The notes under the pieces: generated by a model | What the model was told of the DNA's origin: nothing | Database searches by the model: none | Seen by the model: the letters and a program-made list of their open reading frames with translations, nothing else | Position numbers and translations under genes: made by a program | Assembly (NCBI GenBank): GCA_902783765.1 | Contig: CACZSB010000097.1 | Location: 1-17,568, forward strand | Source of the DNA: an uncultured Lachnospiraceae bacterium | GTDB taxonomy: Bacteria; Bacillota; Clostridia; Lachnospirales; Lachnospiraceae | Direction of reading: 5' to 3' | Length of the DNA stretch: 17,568 nt | In this document: positions 1 through 5,283 of the stretch, piece after piece | Layout: each line of letters starts with the position of its first letter | How positions within the stretch are numbered: position 1 is the stretch's first letter

Positions 1-112
1 GCTCTTCGATCACCTCTGCCACCATGCGGTGCACAATACCGTGGCCGCAGCCGGGGCAGTAATGAAGGGGAACATCCCGCAGCACCGGGGTTTTCTTAAA
101 TGCTACCGCCAT
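1..112 (-). CDS. vorA: 2-oxoacid:ferredoxin oxidoreductase, TPP-binding (beta) subunit, N-terminal part
   Basis: Only the first 37 codons are present; the gene runs off the left edge. The translation begins MAVAFKKTPVLRDV and continues through LHYCPGCGHGIVHRM. A CPGCGHG motif near the N-terminus is the hallmark of the thiamine-pyrophosphate-binding subunit of archaeal/anaerobe-type 2-oxoacid:ferredoxin oxidoreductases, where the cysteines bind a 4Fe-4S cluster. The ATG lies only 2 nt past the alpha-subunit stop, and its ribosome binding site (GGAGGG, 7 nt upstream) sits inside the last codons of the alpha gene, so the two are translationally coupled. The enzyme decarboxylates a 2-oxoacid oxidatively to an acyl-CoA and reduces ferredoxin in the cytoplasm. 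Substrate (branched-chain 2-oxoacid versus 2-oxoglutarate) is inferred from the alpha subunit; the gene symbol follows common VorABCD usage and is tentative. Confidence 0.85.
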   Translation of the reverse strand, partial: MAVAFKKTPVLRDVPLHYCPGCGHGIVHRMVAEVIEE

Positions 113-114
113 GA

Positions 115-1182
115 TCAGGCCCTCCTCATTTCCAGAATCCTTGCGGCAATTTCCTCCGCAGAGGGGATGCGGCTCCCCGCCTTCCCCATGAACTGTACCG
201 GCTTTACGCCGTTTACCGCCAGGCGGATGTCCTCCACCAGCTGGCCGGCGCTGACCTCCACCGTAAGGGCTTCCTTCACGCTGGCCTGGGCCACCGCCTC
301 ATGAACCGCCTCCGAAGGGAAGGGCCACAGGGTAATGGGCCGAACCAGGCCGGCCTTCACCCCCTGTTCCTCTAAGATCCGGATAGCCGCCTTGCAGACC
401 CGGGCCACGGTGCCGTATGCACAAAGGATATATTCCGCACCTTCCGTGTTGTAGCACTCCACCATCTTTTCGTTTTGTTCGATGACGGCGTAGCGGGCAA
501 AGAGCCGGTCCACCAGCTCGTCCAGATCCTCGGTTTCGATATAAAGGGAATTCAGCACCGCCCGGGGTTTTTCTCCCCCGGGTTTATAGCCGGTGGCGGC
601 CCAGGGCTTGGCCAAGGGCACATAGTCCGTGTTGGTTTTCAGCTCCACGGGCTCCATCATCTGACCGATGAGACCGTCCGCCAGAATCATCACCGGAGTC
701 CGGTATTCATCCGCCACATCGAAGGCTTTCTGCATCATGTCCACAGTCTCCTGAATGGAGGCGGGGGCGTAAACAATCAGGCGATAATCTCCGTGGCCGC
801 CGCCTTTGACCGCCTGGAAATAATCTCCCTGGGAGGCCTGGATATTCCCCAGACCGGGGCCCCCCCGCATCATATTCACAATCACGCAGGGGATTTCCGC
901 CGCCGCAATGGTGGAGATGCCCTCCTGCTTTAAGCTGATGCCCGGGCTGGAGGAGGAGGTCATGACTCTGGCCCCCGCCCCGCCGGCGCCATAAACCATA
1001 TTGATGGCCGCCAGCTCGCTTTCCGCCTGGAGGAAGCAGCCTCCCACCTGGGGCAGACGCAGGGACATGTATTCGGGTATATCATTCTGAGGGGTGATGG
1101 GATAGCCGAAGAAATAACGGCAGCCCGCCTGAATGGCGGCCTCCGCAATGGCTTCGCATCCCTTCATAAGTTTCTTTGCCAT
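115..1182 (-). CDS. vorB: 2-oxoacid:ferredoxin oxidoreductase alpha subunit (3-methyl-2-oxobutanoate dehydrogenase VorB-like)
   Basis: 355 residues, the usual length of stand-alone VorB/KorA alpha subunits. Visible features: a GYPITPQNDIPEY segment at about residues 25-37 (pyrimidine-binding domain signature of the family), the AESELAAINMVYGAGGAGAR stretch at about 53-72 with the conserved glutamate that activates TPP, a TSSSSPGISL loop next to it, and a C-terminal transketolase-C-like domain ending in an R-x-P-I-T-x-W-P-F segment. With delta, beta and gamma subunits it converts a 2-oxoacid plus CoA to acyl-CoA, CO2 and reduced ferredoxin. The ATG has an AGGAG site 7 nt upstream, and the delta gene ends 10 nt before it. 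The sequence pattern favours the branched-chain (VOR) subtype over pyruvate or 2-oxoglutarate enzymes, but specificity cannot be settled by eye. Confidence 0.9.
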   Translation of the reverse strand: MAKKLMKGCEAIAEAAIQAGCRYFFGYPITPQNDIPEYMSLRLPQVGGCFLQAESELAAINMVYGAGGAGARVMTSSSSPGISLKQEGISTIAAAEIPCVIVNMMRGGPGLGNIQASQGDYFQAVKGGGHGDYRLIVYAPASIQETVDMMQKAFDVADEYRTPVMILADGLIGQMMEPVELKTNTDYVPLAKPWAATGYKPGGEKPRAVLNSLYIETEDLDELVDRLFARYAVIEQNEKMVECYNTEGAEYILCAYGTVARVCKAAIRILEEQGVKAGLVRPITLWPFPSEAVHEAVAQASVKEALTVEVSAGQLVEDIRLAVNGVKPVQFMGKAGSRIPSAEEIAARILEMRRA

Positions 1183-1192
1183 GGCTTTTCTC

Positions 1193-1402
1193 CTAATTCT
1201 TATGAATTTCGAGGGCGGTGTCGGGGCAGGTGCGGGCGCAGGCGCAGCAGGCCACGCAGGCGGCCTGATCCACCACCTCCACGGGGTAATAACCCTTTTT
1301 GTTCAGATGGGTCTTGGACAGGGCCAAAACCGACTTGGGACAGGCTCTCACACAAAGGCCGCAGCCCTTGCACCAGTCCTCAAAAACCTTGACTTCGTTC
1401 AT
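1193..1402 (-). CDS. vorD: 2x[4Fe-4S] ferredoxin-type delta subunit of 2-oxoacid oxidoreductase
   Basis: 69 residues with two complete 4Fe-4S binding motifs: C11-C14-C17...C21-P and C49-C52-C55...C59-P. An extra cysteine (C53) lies inside the second motif. This is the small electron-transfer subunit that passes electrons from the TPP site to soluble ferredoxin. It is the first structural gene of the oxidoreductase cluster (order delta-alpha-beta, with gamma presumably beyond the left edge), as in many anaerobes. The ATG is preceded by a strong AGGAGG site. No convincing promoter lies directly upstream; the 137 nt before it hold stem-loops (1420-1515), so it is most likely transcribed with the P-loop ATPase gene at 1540-2256. 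Confidence 0.9.
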   Translation of the reverse strand: MNEVKVFEDWCKGCGLCVRACPKSVLALSKTHLNKKGYYPVEVVDQAACVACCACARTCPDTALEIHKN

Positions 1403-1419
1403 ATCCTTCCTCCTATATG

Positions 1420-1488
1420 CTTGCCCTCTCCCGGACGCGGGAGAGGGTCACTGGCCTCCACTTGCCCTCCCCCGGACGCAGGGGAGGG
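1420..1488. repeat. Two tandem hairpin repeats (28-nt unit, 41-nt period)
   Basis: Copy 1 spans 1420-1447 and copy 2 spans 1461-1488; they match at 25 of 28 positions. Copy 1 folds into CCCTCTCCC/GGGAGAGGG, which extends to 10 bp around a GACG tetraloop. Copy 2 folds into CCCTCCCC/GGGGAGGG. One paired position changes from T-A in copy 1 to C-G in copy 2, a compensatory change that keeps the stem. They lie between the P-loop ATPase gene and vorD, inside a likely operon. The form resembles repetitive extragenic palindromes; whether it recurs in the genome cannot be seen here. No T-tract follows on either strand, so these are not classical terminators. Confidence 0.8.
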
Positions 1489-1492
1489 GGGG

Positions 1493-1515
1493 ACCGCCGC
1501 TCCATGAGCGGTGGT
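1493..1515. repeat. Third stem-loop of the intergenic hairpin cluster
   Basis: ACCGCCGCTC and GAGCGGTGGT form a 10-bp stem with one G-T pair around a CAT loop. It sits just left of the two GGGAGAGGG-type hairpins and 24 nt from the stop codon of the P-loop ATPase gene (stop at 1540-1542). It has no T-run beside it. It could protect the 3' end of the upstream message, adjust expression between the ATPase and oxidoreductase genes, or be part of a mobile palindromic element. Confidence 0.6.
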
Positions 1516-1539
1516 GGGCGGGGGCGACTGACTCCCTAC

Positions 1540-2256
1540 TTACAATCCTTCCTTCAAAAACTTCTCCCAGCTTCGATGCATCAAAATCTCAATGGGATAC
1601 ATCCGGCCGATATACTTCTCTTCCAGCCCTTTTTCCTTTGCCAGGCTTTTAAATTCCTTCAGCACCGTCTGTGTGCCGCAGCTGCCCCACACAGGGATCC
1701 CCGTCCGCTCCGAAAGGGTCTTCACCAGCTCATAGCCCTCCAAAAGGTGCTGCGCCTGTGTTTCCTCGCCCAGATTGCCGTTATTCACCAGCCCCGTGAC
1801 CTGAAGCCGGGAGACCCCCTTCACTTTTTCCAAGAGAGCCCAGGCGCTTTCCGGATCCGCCGCCACAGGCCGGCGGGGATTGAGCACAAATAATACATGA
1901 AGCTTTTCCGGGGGGATCTGGTTAAAATTGGGGTTGTACTGGCCGATGGCCACAGCACCGATATGGTCCCCGCCCACGTCAAAAATCACCGTGCCCTCGC
2001 CCGGGGCGAAGGCCGCATAGACCCGGGGGGACAGGGACATGATTTCAATTTTTTTCATGGAATAAGGCGGGGAAATCAATTCCACCCCCGCCTTGTCCAA
2101 CACGTCCTGTCGTTCGCTGGTACGAAAATAAGGATTGACCACATCCAGGTCAATCAGCATGCACTGGCCCTCCCGGGCCTGATTTACAGCCATATTCAGA
2201 GCCAGCTCGCTTTTACCGCTGCCGAAGCCGCCTAAAAGCACATAATAATCCCGCAC
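1540..2256 (-). CDS. P-loop ATP-binding protein associated with 2-oxoacid:ferredoxin oxidoreductase
   Basis: 238 residues from the chosen start. Walker A is GGFGSGKS at residues 9-16; a DLDVVNPYFRT segment follows at 36-46, and an IFDVGGD stretch at 92-98 looks like the Walker B/switch II region, so it belongs to the SIMIBI/CobQ-ParA-like group of P-loop NTPases. A GTG start at 2256 is preferred over an in-frame TTG at 2280 because GAAAGGA lies 7 nt before the GTG and nothing similar precedes the TTG. It is the first gene downstream of the promoter at 2321-2349 and precedes vorD, vorB and vorA on the same strand. Such NTPases are often found beside VOR-type clusters in anaerobic Firmicutes. 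A role in cofactor or cluster insertion or in regulating the oxidoreductase is plausible but unproven. Confidence 0.8.
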   Translation of the reverse strand: MRDYYVLLGGFGSGKSELALNMAVNQAREGQCMLIDLDVVNPYFRTSERQDVLDKAGVELISPPYSMKKIEIMSLSPRVYAAFAPGEGTVIFDVGGDHIGAVAIGQYNPNFNQIPPEKLHVLFVLNPRRPVAADPESAWALLEKVKGVSRLQVTGLVNNGNLGEETQAQHLLEGYELVKTLSERTGIPVWGSCGTQTVLKEFKSLAKEKGLEEKYIGRMYPIEILMHRSWEKFLKEGL

Positions 2257-2280
2257 GGAACTGTCCTTTCTGACGCCCAA

Positions 2281-2295
2281 ACTTGTCTGACAAGT
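2281..2295. promoter_or_regulatory. Candidate GntR/FadR-type operator palindrome
   Basis: ACTTGTCTGACAAGT is a perfect inverted repeat with 7-nt arms around one central base. Its core TTGTCTGACAA fits the TNGTNNNACNA pattern known for FCD-type GntR regulators such as FadR, PdhR and LldR. It lies about 20-35 nt downstream of the predicted start of the ATPase/oxidoreductase transcript and just before the ribosome binding site, a repressor position. No GntR gene is visible in the window, so the regulator is inferred. Confidence 0.5.
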
Positions 2296-2306
2296 ATTAC
2301 ACGATG

Positions 2307-2321
2307 TCTGATATATTCAGA
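2307..2321. promoter_or_regulatory. Second inverted repeat at the transcription start of the oxidoreductase operon
   Basis: TCTGA-TATAT-TCAGA is a 5-bp inverted repeat with a 5-nt AT spacer. It overlaps the last base of the -10 element and the predicted start. On the minus strand it contains TCAGACA, which also occurs in the palindrome at 2281-2295, so both may be recognised by the same regulator. Confidence 0.4.
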
Positions 2322-2349
2322 TTGTAACAAAAGGCGCCGACAAAGTCAA
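2321..2349 (-). promoter_or_regulatory. Sigma-A promoter of the P-loop ATPase / vor operon, overlapping the typA terminator
   Basis: On the minus strand, -35 TTGACT (2344-2349) and -10 TACAAT (2321-2326) each match the consensus at 5 of 6 positions and are 17 nt apart. The -35 box lies in and beside the loop of the typA terminator hairpin, and the spacer is the second arm of that hairpin plus its T-tract. Transcription would begin near 2314. Confidence 0.7.
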
Positions 2350-2361
2350 TCTGTCAGCGCC
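2326..2361 (-). terminator. Rho-independent terminator of typA
   Basis: In the transcribed sense the left arm GGCGCTGACA (2352-2361) pairs with TGTCGGCGCC (2333-2342), a 10-bp stem with one U-G pair and a 9-nt loop, followed directly by TTTTGTT. It lies about 45 nt past the typA stop codon. Confidence 0.85.
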
Positions 2362-2380
2362 TCATAAAAACAGTTTGATG

Positions 2381-2394
2381 GCAGGAATTCCTGC
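2381..2394. repeat. Perfect 14-bp palindrome just past typA
   Basis: GCAGGAATTCCTGC is self-complementary over all 14 bases. It lies 9 nt beyond the typA stop codon, between the stop and the terminator hairpin. No function is evident; in RNA it would form only a minimal hairpin. Confidence 0.5.
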
Positions 2395-2403
2395 GATTCT
2401 TTC

Positions 2404-4233
2404 TTACTCCGTTTTTTTCTTCATGGCCTCCCGCTTCCGCAGGGTGGGATCCAGGATCCGTTTGCGGATACGCAGGGTTTTGGGAGTCACCTCCAAAAGC
2501 TCATCGGTTTCGATAAACTGCATATACTGCTCCAGGCTCATCTGTTTAGGCGGGGTCAGGCGCAGGGCCTCGTCAGTGCCCGCAGACCGGGAGTTGGTGA
2601 GCTGCTTTTTCTTGCACACATTCACCTCCACATCCTGGGCCTTGCCCGTCTGGCCCACCACCATGCCGGCGTAGACCCGTTCCCCCGGTCCGATGAACAG
2701 GGTGCCCCGTTCCTGGGCGTTGAACAGGCCGTAGGTCACCGCCTCCCCCGTTTCAAAGGCAATGAGGGAGCCCTGATGCCGGTAGTGGATATCCCCCTTA
2801 TAGGTGGCATAGCCGTCAAAAAGCTGATTCATGATGCCGGTGCCCTTGGTGTCTGTTAAAAACTCATCCCGATAACCGATGAGCCCCCGGGAGGGGATCA
2901 TGAATTCCAGGCGCTGCCGGCCCTCCCCGAAGGGACGCATATTGGAAAGCTCCCCCTTCCGAAGGCTGAGCTTTTCGATAACGGAGCCGGAGAATTCGTC
3001 AGGTACATCCACATAAACCCGCTCCATGGGCTCCAAAAGCCGGCCGCTTTCCCCCCGTTTGTAAATCACCTCCGCCTTAGAAACGGCAAATTCGTAGCCC
3101 TCCCGGCGCATGGTTTCAATGAGGATGGACAAATGCAGTTCCCCCCGGCCACTGATTTTAAAGCAGTCCGGTGACATTTCCTCCACCCGCAGGGACACAT
3201 CCGTATTCAGCTCCCGGAAAAGCCTGTCCCGGATATGCCGGGAGGTCACGTATTTCCCCTCCTGGCCTGCAAAGGGAGAATCATTCACCATCACCTGCAT
3301 GGAAATGGTGGGCTCGGAGATCTTCTGGAAAGGGATGGGGACAAGGTCCGAGGGGTCGCAAAGGGTATCCCCGATATGGATATCGGAAATGCCAGATATG
3401 GCCACCACGGCGCCGATCTCCGCCGAAGCCACCTCTTTTTTTGCCAGTCCGTCAAATTCATACAGCTTGGATATCTTCACCCGGCGGCGGGCATCCGCCG
3501 CGTGGGCATTGACGATGATCACCTCCTGGTTCACCCGCAGGGTGCCCTGGTCGATTTTGCCCACACCGATCCGGCCCACATATTCGTTATAATCGATAGT
3601 GCTCACCAGCAGCTTGGCGGGGGCAGCGGGATCTCCCTCCGGGGCAGGCACCGCCGTCAGAATAGTTTCGAAAAGGGGCTGCATATCCCGGTGCTCCTCC
3701 TCCAGGTCCAAAACCGCCCAGCCCGCCTTGGCAGAGGCGAACACGAAGGGGCAGTCCAGCTGCTTTTCCGTGGCATCCAGATCCAAAAGCAGATCCAGCA
3801 CCTCCTCCACCACCTCCTGGGGTCGGGCCTCGGGCCGGTCCACCTTATTGATGCAGACCACCACATCCAGGTTCAGTTCCAGGGCCTTGGAAAGGACAAA
3901 GCGGGTCTGGGGCATGGGGCCCTCGAAGGCATCCACCACCAAAATCACCCCGTTCACCATTTTCAGAACCCGTTCCACCTCGCCTCCGAAGTCCGCATGG
4001 CCGGGGGTATCGATAATATTGATTTTGACCCCCTTGTACTGGACGGCGGTATTTTTGGAAAGGATGGTAATGCCCCGCTCCCGTTCCAGGTCCCCCGAGT
4101 CCATGACCCGTTCCGCCACCTCCTGATTTTCCCGGAAGACGCCGCTCTGCTTTAAAAGCTCGTCCACCAGGGTGGTTTTTCCGTGGTCCACATGGGCAAT
4201 AATGGCAACATTTCTGATATCTTCTCTGATCAT
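2404..4233 (-). CDS. typA: Ribosome-associated translational GTPase TypA/BipA
   Basis: 609 residues, the normal full length of TypA/BipA. GTPase motifs are all present: G1 AHVDHGKTT (13-21), G2 RGITI (53-57), G3 DTPGH (75-79), G4 NKVD (129-132) and G5 SAK further on. An EF-Tu-type domain II, EF-G-like III/V domains and the BipA-specific C-terminal domain (containing GERVYAGMVVG and an NVCKKKQLTN segment) follow. It binds the 70S ribosome and acts in ribosome assembly and stress or cold adaptation in studied bacteria. The ATG at 4233 has GGAAAGGA upstream. It has its own promoter (4279-4306) and terminator (2326-2361), so it appears to be a single-gene unit, although msrC lies just upstream in the same direction. 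Confidence 0.97.
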   Translation of the reverse strand: MIREDIRNVAIIAHVDHGKTTLVDELLKQSGVFRENQEVAERVMDSGDLERERGITILSKNTAVQYKGVKINIIDTPGHADFGGEVERVLKMVNGVILVVDAFEGPMPQTRFVLSKALELNLDVVVCINKVDRPEARPQEVVEEVLDLLLDLDATEKQLDCPFVFASAKAGWAVLDLEEEHRDMQPLFETILTAVPAPEGDPAAPAKLLVSTIDYNEYVGRIGVGKIDQGTLRVNQEVIIVNAHAADARRRVKISKLYEFDGLAKKEVASAEIGAVVAISGISDIHIGDTLCDPSDLVPIPFQKISEPTISMQVMVNDSPFAGQEGKYVTSRHIRDRLFRELNTDVSLRVEEMSPDCFKISGRGELHLSILIETMRREGYEFAVSKAEVIYKRGESGRLLEPMERVYVDVPDEFSGSVIEKLSLRKGELSNMRPFGEGRQRLEFMIPSRGLIGYRDEFLTDTKGTGIMNQLFDGYATYKGDIHYRHQGSLIAFETGEAVTYGLFNAQERGTLFIGPGERVYAGMVVGQTGKAQDVEVNVCKKKQLTNSRSAGTDEALRLTPPKQMSLEQYMQFIETDELLEVTPKTLRIRKRILDPTLRKREAMKKKTE

Positions 4234-4278
4234 GGCTTTTCCTTTCCAATTAAAGAGGCAGATGATTCTGCCTCCCTC

Positions 4279-4306
4279 ATTGTAGTCATTTTCCCGGGAA
4301 AATCAA
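4279..4306 (-). promoter_or_regulatory. Sigma-A promoter of typA with a palindromic spacer
   Basis: On the minus strand, -35 TTGATT (4301-4306) and -10 TACAAT (4279-4284) are separated by 16 nt. ATTTTCCCGGGAAAAT (4288-4303) is a perfect 16-bp palindrome that overlaps the -35 box and fills most of the spacer, so a dimeric regulator bound there would occlude RNA polymerase. Confidence 0.6.
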
Positions 4307-4338
4307 GGGTTTTCTTTCCATGGCCCCAGAGGCCGCCT

Positions 4339-4818
4339 TCAAAGTCCTTTCGAAAACAGCGCTTCTTCAAGAACCCGGGCCAGACGGGAAATACCGGCCA
4401 GATCCGCCTCTGTAAAACGCCCCGGCCGGGGACTGTCCAGATCCAGCACGCCGTATAAAGCCCCCTGGCCATCGTGGAGGGGGATCACCAGTTCCGAGGC
4501 GGAGGCGGCATCGCAGGCAATATGACCGGGGAAAGCATGGACATCCGGCACCAGTTGGGGCGAATCCAAAGCCGCCGCCGTGCCGCAGACCCCCTTGCCC
4601 CAGGGAATTTCCACACAGGCGGGCTTTCCCTGGAAGGGCCCCAGGGCCAGCAGGCTTTCGCCCCGGGGAGAGGTCTCCCGCAGGTAAAAGCCGGCCCAGT
4701 TCAAATCCGGCAGCACTTCATAAAGAAAGGCCGCCCCGTTGGCCAGTACCGCCAGGGGATAGGGCGTCCCTGCCAGAAGGGCCTTCAGGGATTGTTCCAG
4801 GGCGTGATAATCTGTCAT
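4339..4818 (-). CDS. msrC: Free methionine-(R)-sulfoxide reductase (GAF-type fRMsr)
   Basis: 159 residues, the size of single-GAF-domain fRMsr proteins (E. coli MsrC/YebR). Family signatures are clear: NWAGFY at 40-45, LGPFQGKPAC ending at C68, GVCGTAA with C78, and VPDVHAFPGHIACD with C102. The three cysteines are spaced 10 and 24 residues apart, the same as C84, C94 and C118 of the E. coli enzyme, so catalytic and resolving residues look intact. It reduces free (not protein-bound) L-methionine-(R)-sulfoxide in the cytoplasm, probably with thioredoxin, and so serves oxidative-stress defence. The ATG is preceded by AAGGAG, 5 nt away. It is divergent from the small plus-strand gene at 4948. 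No clear terminator separates it from typA. Confidence 0.92.
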   Translation of the reverse strand: MTDYHALEQSLKALLAGTPYPLAVLANGAAFLYEVLPDLNWAGFYLRETSPRGESLLALGPFQGKPACVEIPWGKGVCGTAAALDSPQLVPDVHAFPGHIACDAASASELVIPLHDGQGALYGVLDLDSPRPGRFTEADLAGISRLARVLEEALFSKGL

Positions 4819-4831
4819 GGCTTCTCCTTAT

Positions 4832-4852
4832 CTGTAAAACTTCCTTTTACAG
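4832..4852. repeat. Stem-loop in the msrC leader
   Basis: CTGTAAAA (4832-4839) and TTTTACAG (4845-4852) form a perfect 8-bp inverted repeat with a 5-nt loop. It starts 14 nt from the msrC ATG, so it would fold in the msrC message just ahead of the AAGGAG site. A second inverted repeat, GTGAT-TTT-ATCAC (4852-4864), adjoins it and overlaps the msrC -10 box; it could be an operator. Confidence 0.5.
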
Positions 4853-4854
4853 TG

Positions 4855-4883
4855 ATTTTATCACAGAAAACGAGGTCCCACAA
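4855..4883 (-). promoter_or_regulatory. Probable promoter of msrC
   Basis: On the minus strand, -35 TTGTGG (4878-4883) and -10 TAAAAT (4855-4860) have a 17-nt spacer. The -10 box is good and the -35 box is weak. The leader would be about 30 nt. Confidence 0.45.
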
Positions 4884-4894
4884 GGGCCGGGGCC

Positions 4895-4924
4895 TTGACC
4901 CCTTTCCGGGAAAAATGCTATAGT
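4895..4924 (+). promoter_or_regulatory. Promoter of the small gene at 4948
   Basis: -35 TTGACC (4895-4900) and -10 TATAGT (4919-4924) have an 18-nt spacer. A TG dinucleotide one base before the -10 (TGCTATAGT) makes it an extended -10 promoter. It is back-to-back with the msrC promoter. Confidence 0.65.
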
Positions 4925-4947
4925 AAAGTCAAGAAAGGAGTCCGGCC

Positions 4948-5283
4948 ATGTTTAAAAAACGCACAGAAGTATTTAAGAAAAGAGATCGGGAAGGCTGGCT
5001 GCAGATGAAGGCGGTGTTAAAGGAATCCGGCCTGAGCGGCGTGAAAAGCGGTCATTATCAGCAAGATACCGTTATCGCCTGCGGCTGCGGCGCCAAGCTG
5101 GATCCCCGGAATTTTGGGGATCGCGGAAAAATTGACCGGGACATTTACTGGATTCGGGTCAATGCGGAGGATGAGGCCAAGGCTGTGGAAATCCTGAAGA
5201 AAAACGGCCTGGTACCCCAGGTGGATGAGGACATCCTGTTGGATGCCTCCCAGCGGAAAAAGCCCGTTCAGGACGTGTTTTAA
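4948..5283 (+). CDS. Small conserved-looking cytosolic protein of unknown function
   Basis: 111 residues, no signal peptide or membrane segment. The N-terminus is basic (MFKKRTEVFKKRDREGW) and predicted helical, the middle has a CGCGAKLDPRNFG segment (two cysteines), and the C-terminal half has a strand-then-helix pattern, IYWIRVNAEDEAKAVEILKK, of a small alpha/beta domain. That half resembles in outline the DUF2007-type 'putative signal-transducing' domain, but I am not sure of the family. It has a strong promoter, an AAAGGAG site 7 nt from the ATG and balanced codon use, so it is a real gene. It is the only plus-strand gene in the window. Its stop codon overlaps that of the convergent VWA gene by 4 nt, leaving no room for a terminator between them. 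Confidence 0.8.
   Translation: MFKKRTEVFKKRDREGWLQMKAVLKESGLSGVKSGHYQQDTVIACGCGAKLDPRNFGDRGKIDRDIYWIRVNAEDEAKAVEILKKNGLVPQVDEDILLDASQRKKPVQDVF

Noticed and set aside
1420..1515. Hairpin cluster as a CRISPR array or as a rho-independent terminator
   Set aside because: Only two similar units with a short spacer and self-complementary repeats, and no T-tract on either strand.
2257..2280. TTG at 2280 as the start of the P-loop ATPase
   Set aside because: No ribosome binding site precedes it, whereas GAAAGGA is correctly spaced for GTG 2256, and the next residues lead straight into the first strand and Walker A.
3235..4155. Long plus-strand open frames across typA (for example 3235-4155 and 3110-3592)
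   Set aside because: They are antisense to a fully conserved typA with all GTPase motifs, have no family-like sequence, and result from the GC-rich codon pattern of the real gene.
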